51,249 bases of DNA from Chloroflexota bacterium (GTDB taxonomy: Bacteria > Chloroflexota > Limnocylindria > Limnocylindrales > CSP1-4), in NCBI GenBank assembly GCA_027364875.1, contig DAHXON010000012.1, positions 1-51,249 of the forward strand. The letters are read 5' to 3'. The position numbers were made by a program, and so were the translations under genes. This document shows positions 1 through 8,412 of the stretch, piece after piece; position 1 is the first letter of the stretch, and each line of letters opens with the position of its first letter. The notes under the pieces were generated by a model. That model was given only the letters and a program-made list of their open reading frames with translations. It was not told the origin of the DNA and made no database searches.

Positions 1-44
1 GTGTGCCAAAGCGTTTCCTCCGGGGATCTCTCGTCTCCGCCTGG

Positions 45-60
45 TATACCGATCGGTATA
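45..60. promoter_or_regulatory. Palindromic operator, probable TetR-family binding site (copy 1)
   Basis: This is a perfect 16-bp palindrome, TATACC-GATC-GGTATA. It lies just beyond the 3' end of the TetR-type gene and near the window edge. The same half-sites recur at 676-691 in front of that gene, so the two are probably operators for the same regulator. This copy may control a neighbouring gene outside the window. The pairing is seen in the sequence; binding is inferred. Confidence 0.55.
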
Positions 61-99
61 TCCGGCGGGCAGACGAAACGGCCCGGCAACCTCCTCGCC

Positions 100-666
100 C
101 TACGAGAAGATGCCGTGCATGAATTGGTGGGTGGCGCGGTAGACGAGCTGGTCGTCCAGGGTGGCGTGGCCGTTGAGGGCCAGGCCGGCGTAGGTGTTGA
201 TCATTCCGAGGAACGTCGCCGCGTAGGCCTTCTGGCGGCCGCGCATGTTCCCGTGCTGTTTGGCCGCCGCCTCGAACAGCCGCTCCAGGGACTCGTGCTG
301 GGCCGCGTTTCGAGCGGCCACGGCCCGGTACTCGTCGCTGTCGGCCGGCGCGAACCAGAACGCCAGCAGCATCCGGTAGAGCGCGCTGTTCTCCCGGGCG
401 AATGCGAAGTAGCCGCGCACTATCGATTCGAGCGTGGCGACGAGGTCGCCGTTGTAGCTCGCTGCCGGCGCGAGGGCGTTGCGCAGATCTTCCGTGCGCT
501 CGTCGATGAGCGCGTCGAGCAGGCCGCGCTTGCTGCCGAAGTAGTGGTACATGGTCGGCTTGGTGATCCCGGCCGATTCCACGATCTCCTGCACGCCCAC
601 GGCGTCGTAGCCGCGCTGGCTCCACAGCTCGAGCGCGCGGCCCAGGATGATCTCGCGGTTGTCCAT
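100..666 (-). CDS. TetR/AcrR-family transcriptional regulator
   Basis: A 188-residue protein of normal length for a TetR-family repressor. Residues 5-50 form the family's DNA-binding helix-turn-helix, with the typical string SAGITKPTMYHYFGSKRGLL (about 31-50). The remaining helices form the ligand-binding and dimerisation domain, whose inducer cannot be read from sequence. The start is the ATG at 664-666, because a palindromic operator lies only about 10 bases upstream and would fall in the promoter. The gene therefore probably represses itself, and probably also a gene to the left that shares the operator at 45-60. Longer reading frames through this stretch on the same strand are not real. 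Confidence 0.93.
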   Translation of the reverse strand: MDNREIILGRALELWSQRGYDAVGVQEIVESAGITKPTMYHYFGSKRGLLDALIDERTEDLRNALAPAASYNGDLVATLESIVRGYFAFARENSALYRMLLAFWFAPADSDEYRAVAARNAAQHESLERLFEAAAKQHGNMRGRQKAYAATFLGMINTYAGLALNGHATLDDQLVYRATHQFMHGIFS

Positions 667-675
667 GCCGGCCAG

Positions 676-691
676 TATACCGAACGGTATA
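676..691. promoter_or_regulatory. Palindromic operator in the TetR gene promoter (copy 2)
   Basis: TATACC-GAAC-GGTATA has half-sites identical to the palindrome at 45-60. It lies about 10 bases upstream of the regulator's ATG, which suggests autorepression. Confidence 0.55.
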
Positions 692-692
692 G

Positions 693-800
693 CGCGGCGC
701 AAGTGGCGGCGCCGGCGGTGGGGTGGCGCGGGTGGCGAGGGCGACGCACGTGGCGGCGCCGGTGGCGAGGGGCGACGCAAGTGGCGGCGCCCGTGGCGAG
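693..800. repeat. Short GC-rich tandem repeats
   Basis: A 31-bp unit containing GTGGCGGCGCC-GTGGCGAG is present in two adjacent copies (about 742-772 and 773-800). A more diverged partial copy lies at 693-741. The stretch lies in the intergenic region upstream of the TetR gene. I see no convincing gene between 692 and 1376. Confidence 0.6.
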
Positions 801-985
801 TTCTCCGAGATACCGACCCGGGCGGTGTTGTCTGCGAACCCAGGAGGGCTCGCGCCTTCGGATGTGGCCGCGGACACACCGCTGAGTCTCCCGGAACACC
901 GCCGCCATCGGTAAGCCGGAGAAACACGAATTCCAGACTCGGCGACGAGCTCGTCAATCCTGGCGTTCGAGGCCGCGCCCGCGTT

Positions 986-1315
986 GTGCGTCGGCAAGTA
1001 CACGTCAGAGTGCTTGCAGCCGTCCGAGCCCGCACGCTCCCGGGGACTGTGCGAGCGCAGATACACGTCGGCAGCTTCCGGGCACGATTCCGATCGATTC
1101 GGCCGTCTCGGCCGGCCCGGACAGGCGTCTCAACCGGTCGTGCCCGCTCACAGTCCCCTTGGACGGGTCCCGGGCTCGCTGTCATGTGCTCCTCGACGCA
1201 CATTCGACTCCTGCGAGGACGCGCGGCGAACCCGGGCATCAGGACGTGTAGCTCGTGACGCACACGGGCGCAGGCTGGCGAGGCGAGGCCTGCCGACGTG
1301 TACTCGCCAACGCAC
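986..1315. repeat. Family of 21-bp repeats in both orientations in an intergenic region
   Basis: Four copies of a 21-bp motif (GACGTGTA-N8-CGCAC) occur in about 330 bp. The copies at 986-1006 and 1049-1069 are inverted; those at 1243-1263 and 1295-1315 are direct. A fifth, weaker direct copy (about 15 of 21 matches) lies at 1181-1201. Between the two groups, CGGGGACTGTG (about 1041-1051) pairs with CACAGTCCCC (about 1150), so the stretch is a broad, imperfect inverted repeat. No reading frame here looks protein-coding. It could be a small non-autonomous element, a structured RNA or a protein-binding array. Confidence 0.6.
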
Positions 1316-1376
1316 AAACGGGCCGGTTTCACGGCCGAGGCCGAGGGGCTAGAAGCCGAGGGCGCGGGCTCAGCAG

Positions 1377-2051
1377 CTAGAAGCCCAGGGCCAGCAGAAC
1401 CTTCCTCATGCGCCGGGCGGCTTTGCCGCGGTGCGAGATGCGGTTCTTGGCCTCGGCGGACCACTCGCCCAGGGTGCGGCCGCCGGGCGGCTCCGAGGCG
1501 GGCTCGAAGATCGGGTCGTAGCCGAAACCGCCCTCTCCCTTCGGCGCGACGGCGATCCGGCCCTCGCAGGTACCGCGCGCGAACCGCAGCGGCAGCCCGC
1601 CGCGCGGGCCCTTCGATTCCGGCAGGGCCAGCGCGAGAGCGCAACGGTATCGGGCGCCGCGCCGCTCCGCCGGTAGACCATCCAGCGCGCCGAGCAGCTT
1701 GGCGTTGTTCTCGGGGTCGGTGGCCTGCTCGCCGGCGTAGCGACGGGTTCGAACGCCCGGCCCGCCGCCCAGCGCATCCACCTCGATCCCGGAATCGTCC
1801 GCGAGGGTTGGCAGGCCGGAGAGTGCGCAGTAGAAGCGCGCCTTCTTCGACGCGTTCGATTCGAACGTCTCGCCGTCCTCGACCGCCTCGTCCGCTATCC
1901 CGACGTCGTCGAGATCCACGAGCTCGGCGTGGACGTCCAGCAGCTCGCGCAGCTCGCGGAGCTTGTGGGCCGAACGCGTGGCGACGAGCAGGCGCGCACG
2001 CTCGGCCCTCGGGCCGCCCGAACGCAGTCCCGGACCGCGCGAACCTGCCAC
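1377..2051 (-). CDS. rdgB: dITP/XTP pyrophosphatase (RdgB/HAM1 family)
   Basis: This enzyme hydrolyses non-canonical purine nucleoside triphosphates (dITP, XTP) to monophosphates, cleaning the nucleotide pool. The 224-residue protein carries the family's N-terminal ATRSAHKLRE motif (residues 24-33), the LADDSGIEV stretch, EGGFGYDPIFEP and the C-terminal ISHRGKAA. The start is the GTG at 2049-2051, giving about 20 residues ahead of the first strand; a start slightly further in is possible. It is the last gene of an operon with the upstream isomerase, mazG and rph, nine bases after the rph stop. MazG in the same operon also hydrolyses nucleoside triphosphates, so pairing it with RdgB makes sense. 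Confidence 0.95.
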   Translation of the reverse strand: MAGSRGPGLRSGGPRAERARLLVATRSAHKLRELRELLDVHAELVDLDDVGIADEAVEDGETFESNASKKARFYCALSGLPTLADDSGIEVDALGGGPGVRTRRYAGEQATDPENNAKLLGALDGLPAERRGARYRCALALALPESKGPRGGLPLRFARGTCEGRIAVAPKGEGGFGYDPIFEPASEPPGGRTLGEWSAEAKNRISHRGKAARRMRKVLLALGF

Positions 2052-2060
2052 CCCGCGGAG

Positions 2061-2795
2061 CTAGCGCTTGACCGAGGCGAACGCCTCGGCCTGCATCGCG
2101 AACAGCTTGTCGAGGCCGGTGCTCGCGAAATCGAGCATCCGATCCATGTCCGTGCGCTCGAAGGGCTTGCCCTCGGCCGTGCCCTGCAGCTCGACGTAGC
2201 GGCCGGCGTCGGTGGCGACCACGTTGAAGTCCACGTCCGCCTTGGAGTCCTCCGAGTAGTCGAGGTCCAGGCAGGTGATCCCGTTGACGATGCCCACGCT
2301 GACTGCGGCCACCTTCCCGATCAGGCAGCGCTCCATGCCGTACGTTCGGAGGGCCGCGGCGAGGGCCACCCAGCCGCCGGTGATCGAGGCCGTGCGGGTT
2401 CCACCGTCGGCGTTGAGCACGTCGCAGTCGATCGTGATCGTCCGCTCTCCGAGCTTGGCCATGTCCACGACGCCGCGCAGCGACCGGCCGACCAGGCGCT
2501 GGATCTCGTGGGTCCGGCCGCCCAGGCGGCCCTTGGCGGCCTCGCGGACGCTCCGCTCGCTCGTGGCGCGCGGAAGCATCGAATACTCGGCCGTCACCCA
2601 GCCCGTGCCCTTGCCGCGCAGGTGGGGCGGGATCTTGTCCTCGATCGTGGCCGCGCAGATGACTTCCGTGCCACCGACCTTGATCAGGCACGAGCCCTCG
2701 GCCCATTTCTGGACGCCCAGGGTGAGGGTCACGGGTCGCAGGTCTCCGGGCATGCGGCCATCCGCACGCTGGACCGGCTGAGCTCCGATGGTCAC
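2061..2795 (-). CDS. rph: Ribonuclease PH
   Basis: A phosphorolytic 3'-5' exoribonuclease that trims tRNA precursors, normally a hexamer of RNase PH folds in the cytoplasm. The 244-residue length is typical. Diagnostic stretches are RGKGTGWVTAEYSMLPRAT (substrate and phosphate binding), GGRTHEIQRLVGRSLR and DCDVLNADGGTRTASITGG. The GTG start at 2793-2795 overlaps the mazG stop by the GTGA arrangement, so the two are translationally coupled. Rph and RdgB are adjacent in many bacteria, which supports the operon reading. Confidence 0.96.
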   Translation of the reverse strand: MTIGAQPVQRADGRMPGDLRPVTLTLGVQKWAEGSCLIKVGGTEVICAATIEDKIPPHLRGKGTGWVTAEYSMLPRATSERSVREAAKGRLGGRTHEIQRLVGRSLRGVVDMAKLGERTITIDCDVLNADGGTRTASITGGWVALAAALRTYGMERCLIGKVAAVSVGIVNGITCLDLDYSEDSKADVDFNVVATDAGRYVELQGTAEGKPFERTDMDRMLDFASTGLDKLFAMQAEAFASVKR

Positions 2796-4063
2796 TTGGA
2801 AACCTCCCGCGTGGCGTCCTGGATCCGGGCTGGTGCGGCTCGGCTGGCCGCCTCCGCCCGGACTTCGGCCTTGGCAGCATCCCACAACTGGTCGAGTTCG
2901 GCGAAGGTCATCTCGCGCAGCTGTACGTTTCGTTCGCGGGCCATGCGCTCGACCCGCCGGAATCGGTCGCGGAACTTGTCCGCGGCGGCGCGAAGAGCAT
3001 CCTCGGCCTCCACGCCCTGGCGTCGGGCCAGGTTCGTCACCACGAGCAGTAGATCGCCGACCTCCTCGCGCCTCTCCTCGTCCGTCGTGGCCGCGGCCAG
3101 CTCGTCGAGCTCCTCCTGGACCTTGTCCAGGATGCCGACGATGTCCGGCCAGTCGTAGCCGAGATGAGCGGCCCGCTCTGACATCTCCTGGGTCGCGGCC
3201 AGGGCCGGCATGGAACGGGAGATGCCGTCGAGGGCGCTCTTGACCGCGGGTCTGGCCTCGTCGTCCGTGCCCTCGGCGGCCGCGGCGGCGGCGTCCGCTT
3301 CCCGCTCGGCTCGTTTGATTTGCTCCCACTGGCGGTTCACGTCGGACGCGGTGGCGGCCTTCGCTTCGCCGAAGACGTGCGGATGGCGGCGGACGATCTT
3401 GCGGCTGATCGCGTCGTAGACGTCCGTCATGTCGAAGACGCCTTCTTCGGCCGCGAGCTGGGCGTGCAGGACGATCTGGAGGTACAGGTCGCCAAGCTCG
3501 CCCGCGAGATCCGGGGTCGCGCCGCCGTCGAGAGCGTCGTAAACCTCGTAGGCCTCCTCGAGCAGGTGCTTCTTGAGCGAGTGGTGGGTCTGCTCTCGAT
3601 CCCACGGACAGCCGTCGGGCAGGCGCAGCCGGTAGGAGATCCAGGGCAGAGCCCAGGGGCTCGCCGACGCGAGCTCCGGATCCAGGGGTGGCAGGTAGAC
3701 CGGCCGGTCGAGCATTTCGCCGGTCAGCTCATCGAGCGCGACCGTCTCCGCCACGCCGATGCGTCCGACCACGTGGTCGCCGGGATACAGCCGCCGGAGC
3801 GTCTCGATCGGGCCGTCGCCGCGCGAGTGACGGCCGGGGATCGCCGCCGGAGCGTGCGGGTCGGTCTCGGCCGCGGCGGCTTCACCACGGGCGCTGCCGT
3901 CGGCCTTGCCTCCGGGCCCGAGCTTCGATCGAGGCACGATCAGCAGCGGTCGGGAGGGTTCCAGCGGGAAGACTCCCAGCCGGTCGGGCGCGACTATCTG
4001 AAGGCCCGCGGACGGGTCGAGTCCCCAGCGTATGCGAGCCTCGGCAACGAAGGCGTCGAGCAC
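2792..4063 (-). CDS. mazG: Nucleoside triphosphate pyrophosphohydrolase MazG
   Basis: MazG hydrolyses nucleoside triphosphates to monophosphate and pyrophosphate. The 423-residue protein has a tandem MazG arrangement. The first domain starts near residue 152 (CPWDREQTHHSL) and contains LLEEAYEVYDAL and GELGDLYLQIVLHAQLA. The second contains EELDELAA and EEVGDLLLVVTNLARRQ. Both keep the acidic metal-binding EExxE...ExxD pattern. The first 150 residues are not MazG; they resemble the worn-down tail of the tetrapyrrole-methylase-like domain often fused to MazG, which is an inference. An Ala-rich linker separates the two domains. The GTG at 4061-4063 follows the isomerase stop by 15 bases. Confidence 0.9.
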   Translation of the reverse strand: MLDAFVAEARIRWGLDPSAGLQIVAPDRLGVFPLEPSRPLLIVPRSKLGPGGKADGSARGEAAAAETDPHAPAAIPGRHSRGDGPIETLRRLYPGDHVVGRIGVAETVALDELTGEMLDRPVYLPPLDPELASASPWALPWISYRLRLPDGCPWDREQTHHSLKKHLLEEAYEVYDALDGGATPDLAGELGDLYLQIVLHAQLAAEEGVFDMTDVYDAISRKIVRRHPHVFGEAKAATASDVNRQWEQIKRAEREADAAAAAAEGTDDEARPAVKSALDGISRSMPALAATQEMSERAAHLGYDWPDIVGILDKVQEELDELAAATTDEERREEVGDLLLVVTNLARRQGVEAEDALRAAADKFRDRFRRVERMARERNVQLREMTFAELDQLWDAAKAEVRAEAASRAAPARIQDATREVSK

Positions 4064-4078
4064 GAGTCCCGCGCGATC

Positions 4079-5875
4079 CTAGGGCGTTGCCGACGCGAGG
4101 GCGGACACGATGGTGCCGTTGGTCCAGATCAGGGCCGACGACTGCAGGTCCGACAGCCAGCGGGCAAAGACGACGTCCTTGAGGCGGAGCTGCTCGGCAG
4201 GGTCCTGCACGCGCGTCTTCTCGTCGAGGACTTTGTAGATGTGGTAGCCGTTGTCCGTCACCATCGTGGATACACCGCCGATGGGGGTGGCGAAGATGGC
4301 GTCCTGCTCGTCCTGACTCAGCATGTAGGGCGAAACCCAGCCGAGTACCGCACCGTCGGCCGCGTTTGCCGCCTCTGACTGCTGGGCGGCGATCGTGGCG
4401 AAGTCCGCGCCGGAGGCGATCTCCAGCTGGGCGTCGGCGATGCGCTGGTCCGGAGCGGGCCGCCGGCCCTCGAACTGGACTACGACGTAGCCCTGGCTCG
4501 CCTCCAGGATGGGATCGAGGATCTGACCCGCAGTGAGGCCGCTGGCGAATACCGCCGCCTGGACGTTCGGAATGCCCAGGCCGGACTGACCTGACTGGGT
4601 GGTGTCCATGAAGAGGTCCGCCGGGATCCAGGGCACCAGGCCGCCGCTGGAGGCCCAGTACGGGTCGTCGTTGCGGCTGGCGCTGGTAGTGTCGCGGGCC
4701 ATCGCGTCGAACTTCGACGGGTCCGCACGCAGAGCGGCCACCGCGGCCTCGGCCCGGTTCTTCGCGTCGGTCCAGGCCGGGTCGGTGGTCGGGATCGTCG
4801 TTGCGTCCGAAACGGAGTGGTTCGGCGCGAAGGTCATCATCCGGATCTGGACTTCGTCACCGGAGCCGGGCTGGCCGTAGCCCTGGGCGATCGACAGCTC
4901 CAGAACGTTCCGCTGCTTCGTCTCGCCGCTGACGTACTTGGCCTCGATGACCTTCTGCACGGCCGCCTTGATGGCCTCGCCCTCGGCCTGCTGGCGATAG
5001 GCGCCGCCGTTGGATGCGTTGGCCACCGCCGTCTGCCAGCCCGTGTCCACGAACTTGGGCACGATCTCGGTCACTGTGGCGAAGCGGTAGATGCCGTCCG
5101 AGCCCTTGAAGATGGAGGTCACGTCGTTGACCTTGGGAAGGGCAAAGATGGCCGCCCGAAAGTCCGGGTCCAGGTTGGTGGCGGATTGCTGGATGAGACC
5201 GATGTCGCCGTTGGTGCCGGACGCCCCCACCTCGCTGGCGTGCGCCTCAGTGGAGACGTCAGCCCACTTCTTGCCGCCCTTGACCTCGTCCAGATATCCC
5301 TGGGCCTTTGTCTTGGCGGCCTGGTCTTCGGCCGCGGTGACCGTGAAGGCCGGTGGTGTGGGTTCCGGGGCGACGCCGATCACCATTACGTGGCGCAGCT
5401 CGTTGATGGTGCCGTCCGTGACGATCTGCTCGTCGACCTGCTGACTCGTGACGGAGACGTTGTTCTTGGCCGCCCACTGGCGCAGTGCCAGCTCGTTCTC
5501 CATCTCCGTCAGCGCGGCGCTCATGACGCCGGAGATGTTGTTCTGGATCGTGTTCTGGAAGTTGCTGAACTCGGCGCTGGTGATCTTGCCCTGGTTCCGG
5601 AGCGTGGTGTAGTCCGCGAGCTGGCGCTGATAGCGAGCCAGGTTGACCTTCGCCCGTGAGTACACGTCGTCCGTGCTGATGCCCTGGCCGTTGACTCCGG
5701 CGACGGGCGCCCAGTGGGCCGTGTAGTAGCTTGCGAAGAAGACGCCGCCGAGCATGGCGAGGGCGACTACGATCGCGAGCGAGAAAGTAAGAGTGACGTA
5801 GATCGCGCGTCGCGTGTCGCTGCGGCGCGTCCGCCGACGGGTTTGCTGAGGGGCCGTTCGGGTCCGGAAGGTCAT
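4079..5875 (-). CDS. Membrane-anchored parvulin-type peptidyl-prolyl isomerase (SurA/PpiC-like)
   Basis: A 598-residue foldase predicted to act outside the cytoplasmic membrane. After an Arg/Thr-rich cytoplasmic start there is one membrane helix (about 25-50). A SurA-N-like helical segment follows, with long helices around 70-150, and then parvulin-like modules at roughly 160-280, 330-470 and 480-560. The last contains GAVLGWVSPYML and a closing NGYHIYKVLDEK strand typical of PpiC domains. Three modules are more than usual, and the middle one is divergent, so catalysis there is uncertain. It is the first gene of the operon with mazG, rph and rdgB, which otherwise handle nucleotides and RNA. 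The start is the ATG at 5873-5875, with a 138-bp gap upstream. Confidence 0.85.
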   Translation of the reverse strand: MTFRTRTAPQQTRRRTRRSDTRRAIYVTLTFSLAIVVALAMLGGVFFASYYTAHWAPVAGVNGQGISTDDVYSRAKVNLARYQRQLADYTTLRNQGKITSAEFSNFQNTIQNNISGVMSAALTEMENELALRQWAAKNNVSVTSQQVDEQIVTDGTINELRHVMVIGVAPEPTPPAFTVTAAEDQAAKTKAQGYLDEVKGGKKWADVSTEAHASEVGASGTNGDIGLIQQSATNLDPDFRAAIFALPKVNDVTSIFKGSDGIYRFATVTEIVPKFVDTGWQTAVANASNGGAYRQQAEGEAIKAAVQKVIEAKYVSGETKQRNVLELSIAQGYGQPGSGDEVQIRMMTFAPNHSVSDATTIPTTDPAWTDAKNRAEAAVAALRADPSKFDAMARDTTSASRNDDPYWASSGGLVPWIPADLFMDTTQSGQSGLGIPNVQAAVFASGLTAGQILDPILEASQGYVVVQFEGRRPAPDQRIADAQLEIASGADFATIAAQQSEAANAADGAVLGWVSPYMLSQDEQDAIFATPIGGVSTMVTDNGYHIYKVLDEKTRVQDPAEQLRLKDVVFARWLSDLQSSALIWTNGTIVSALASATP

Positions 5876-5929
5876 CTGGGCGTCCTGGTAGGTATGGTCC
5901 GGCGAGCAGGCCGGGGGTAACGGAGCCGT

Positions 5930-5956
5930 ATGCTACCGCATTCCGCTCCCTGAAAA
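5930..5956 (-). promoter_or_regulatory. Possible promoter of the isomerase-mazG-rph-rdgB operon
   Basis: On the minus strand, TTTTCA (5951-5956) and TAGCAT (5930-5935) are 15 bases apart, about 55 bases upstream of the isomerase start. The spacing is short and the match weak. The 5876-6013 gap holds no gene. Confidence 0.3.
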
Positions 5957-6013
5957 GGCCGACGAGGGTGGCCGGCCAACGGACCGACACGTTCCGGCAG
6001 GCGAAGGATGGGC

Positions 6014-7225
6014 TCAGCGATCGCCTCGTCCGCCTCTCACCATGCGATCGACAACGGCAAGGTACGAGCGGGTCTGGCGCGACCAGCTCAGCTCGTCCAC
6101 CCGCCGGCCGGTGGCTTCGACCCGGGCATCGCGGCCGGCGGGGTCGTCCACGAGTCGGAGCACCGCCCGGGCGAGATCCGCAACGTTCCCGGGCTCGTAC
6201 GTGACCAGAGTGTCCGGCGCGAAGTAGCGTTCCACGGTCGGCAGCCGCGAGGCGACGACGGGCTTGCGCATGGCCGCGTACTCGAGGAGCTTGGTGGACA
6301 GGCTCATGCCGGTGAACGGGTCCAGGCGAGTCGGCGCCACTCCAAGGTCCGAGGCGGCGATGACCGCGGGCACTTCCTCGATGGGGATCCGGCCGGGGAA
6401 CGCGACGCGATCCGCGATCCCGAGCTCCGCCGCGAGCGCCTGGAGGCTCTCCGCCGCGTCGCCGCGGCCGTAGAACGTGGCATCGATCGGGAGGTCCGGC
6501 CGCTCGGCGACGATCGTGGCGATCGCCCGCAGAACCACGTCGAGCTCGTAGGTGGGGGTCAGCGCGCCGGTGTAGACGATGCGGAGCGTTCCGTCGGCCA
6601 TGAATGGGCGGACGAAATGCGCGTCCGCGTCGAAGAGGCCCAGGTCCGGGCTGTTGAGGATGACGGTGAGCCGGTCTCCGTCCACGCCGAGGCTCCGGAG
6701 GCGCTCGGCGAGCGGCTCGTTGACGGTCAGGACCTCGTTCGCGATCGCGATCGAGAGCTTCTCCTGGAGCAGGAGGAGCCGGTAGCTGATCGGGTTGGCG
6801 GCCTTCGGGAAGCGGGTCCGGAAGAACTCCGGCATGGCCTCGTGGAGGTCGAGCAGGACCGGGACGCCGGCGAGCTTGAGCGGCAGCCCGGCGAAGACGA
6901 GGTAGTCCGGCAGCGAATGGACCTCGAGGAGGTCGTAGCGGCGGTGCCGGTGGGCGCGGGTCGCGGCTAACATCGCCCGGACCAGGAATGCGCCGTACTC
7001 GGCGAGGTACACGGGCAATCCGGCACCCTGGTGGCGGCCGACGGGGAGGCGGTGGAGCGTGACGCAGGCGACCGTGGCGCGCGGCCCTTCGTCCGCCCTT
7101 CGCAGGCCGAAGACGTCCACTTCCCAGCCGTTGGCCACGAGCGTTTCCGCTTCGCGCCGAACCCGCGGATCCTCTTCGTAGTAGGCATGGACGATCATGC
7201 AGGCGCGGCGGGGGCGAGTACTCAT
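6014..7225 (-). CDS. Glycosyltransferase family 4 (GT-B fold)
   Basis: A 403-residue retaining-type glycosyltransferase. The N-terminal half has an acceptor-side Rossmann fold (ACMIVHAYYEEDPRVRREAE, then HSLPDYLVFAGLPLKLAG). The C-terminal half has donor-binding elements: IVYTGALTPTYELDVVLRAI, and a GT4-type loop around DPFTGMSLSTKLLEYAAMRK that binds the donor diphosphate. The ATG at 7223-7225 overlaps the upstream epimerase stop (ATGA). It is the last gene of the Wbp-like operon, so it may transfer the diacetamido-mannuronic acid sugar made by the preceding enzymes onto a cell-envelope glycan. Donor and acceptor are inferred from context only. Confidence 0.88.
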   Translation of the reverse strand: MSTRPRRACMIVHAYYEEDPRVRREAETLVANGWEVDVFGLRRADEGPRATVACVTLHRLPVGRHQGAGLPVYLAEYGAFLVRAMLAATRAHRHRRYDLLEVHSLPDYLVFAGLPLKLAGVPVLLDLHEAMPEFFRTRFPKAANPISYRLLLLQEKLSIAIANEVLTVNEPLAERLRSLGVDGDRLTVILNSPDLGLFDADAHFVRPFMADGTLRIVYTGALTPTYELDVVLRAIATIVAERPDLPIDATFYGRGDAAESLQALAAELGIADRVAFPGRIPIEEVPAVIAASDLGVAPTRLDPFTGMSLSTKLLEYAAMRKPVVASRLPTVERYFAPDTLVTYEPGNVADLARAVLRLVDDPAGRDARVEATGRRVDELSWSRQTRSYLAVVDRMVRGGRGDR

Positions 7226-8400
7226 CGCGTGGCCTTCGCGGGTGGTTGGCCCTGTGGTTGGCCCGGTCGGACCGCCGGTCGCTCCACCGCCCGAGCGCCC
7301 GAGAGCAACGCGACGATGCGTTCCGCGGCGCCCGAGCCTTGCAGACGGAGCCCGGCTGCCCGACGAACCGACTGGGCGGCCGACCGATCGGCCGGGGCGC
7401 GAGCCTCGATTTCGCGGACGGCGGCGTCTCGATCGAGGCCGACAAGGACCGCCGAGCTGCCCTCCGAGCCGACGGTCTCGACCCATTCCGTCGTGGAACG
7501 CAGAACCAGGCACGGAACGCCCAGCCAGGCCGACTCGCGCTGCACTCCGCCGGAGTCCGTCAGGACGGCCGCGGCATGGAGCTGGAGGGCCAGCGAGGTC
7601 CGATAGCCCTGCGGTTCGATCACGAGGATGCCGTCCGGCAGCTCCACGCCGGCCGCCCGAAGCGCCTCGCGCGTGCCCGGGTGGAGGGCGAGAACGACGG
7701 GACGGTCCGGCCCGGCGACGGCCCCGAGCAGCTCGGCCCAGGCGCGCATTGCCTTCGGCGTGCGGTTCTCGGCCCTGTGGATCGTGGCGAACAGGTAGTT
7801 GCCGGGCTTGAGCCAGAGCGACAGGCGGGCAGCGACCGAGGCCAGGGCGGCGGGATCGCGCACCTCCGCCGAGACTCGGGCCGCCAGATCGAGCATCAGA
7901 TCGCCGACCTCCGTGACCCCGGCGGTGATTCCCTCGGCAGCGAGGTTGGCCACGGCCGCGGGCGTCGGGGCGAAGAGCCAGCTCGAGAGATGATCCGCGA
8001 CGACGCGGTTGAGCTCCTCCGGCATCGACCGATCGAAGCTCCGCAGGCCCGCTTCCACGTGAGCTACCGGGACGCCCAGCTTGGCCGCGGCAAGGGCTCC
8101 GGCGAGCGTGGAGTTGGTGTCGCCGTAGACCAGGACCGCGTCCGGCCGCTCTTCACGTATGACCGGCTCCAGGCCGATCAGCATTCGACCGGTCTGATCT
8201 CCCTGGCCACCGCCGCCCACGCCGATGGAGTAGTCCGGCGCGGCCAGACCGAGCTCGGTGAAGAAGCTGCCGGCCATGGCTTCGTCGTAGTGCTGGCCCG
8301 TGTCCACGAACACTTCCTGATGCTCGCGGCGCAGGACCGGCTGGAGCGTGGCCGCCTTGATCAGCTGTGGCCGCGTGCCGACGACGCTGACGATCCGCAT
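7222..8400 (-). CDS. UDP-N-acetylglucosamine 2-epimerase family protein (WecB/WbpI-like)
   Basis: Non-hydrolysing epimerase that inverts C2 of a UDP-HexNAc-type sugar. The 392-residue protein shows the family landmarks GTRPQLIKAATLQPVL, DTGQHYDEAMAGSFF, VYGDTNSTLAGALAA, HVEAGLRSFDRSMPEELNR and LTDSGGVQRESAWLGVPCLV. In this operon, next to a 6-dehydrogenase, a Gfo/Idh oxidoreductase, an aminotransferase and an acetyltransferase, the best match is WbpI, which converts UDP-GlcNAc(3NAc)A to the manno isomer. Sequence alone does not separate WbpI from WecB. The extra Wbp genes favour WbpI. Confidence 0.9.
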   Translation of the reverse strand: MRIVSVVGTRPQLIKAATLQPVLRREHQEVFVDTGQHYDEAMAGSFFTELGLAAPDYSIGVGGGGQGDQTGRMLIGLEPVIREERPDAVLVYGDTNSTLAGALAAAKLGVPVAHVEAGLRSFDRSMPEELNRVVADHLSSWLFAPTPAAVANLAAEGITAGVTEVGDLMLDLAARVSAEVRDPAALASVAARLSLWLKPGNYLFATIHRAENRTPKAMRAWAELLGAVAGPDRPVVLALHPGTREALRAAGVELPDGILVIEPQGYRTSLALQLHAAAVLTDSGGVQRESAWLGVPCLVLRSTTEWVETVGSEGSSAVLVGLDRDAAVREIEARAPADRSAAQSVRRAAGLRLQGSGAAERIVALLSGARAVERPAVRPGQPQGQPPAKATR

Positions 8401-8412
8401 CGCCGGCCGCGC

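Noticed and set aside
986-1315. CRISPR array
   Set aside because: The repeats are in both orientations, irregularly spaced and without cas genes.
100-2880. A 926-codon open frame on the minus strand
   Set aside because: It spans the real TetR gene in its last part, but the rest runs out of frame through rdgB and rph and is Arg/Pro/Gly-rich, as expected of a shadow frame in GC-rich DNA.
1929-4378. Plus-strand frames of 350-410 codons
   Set aside because: Antisense shadows of rph, mazG and the isomerase.
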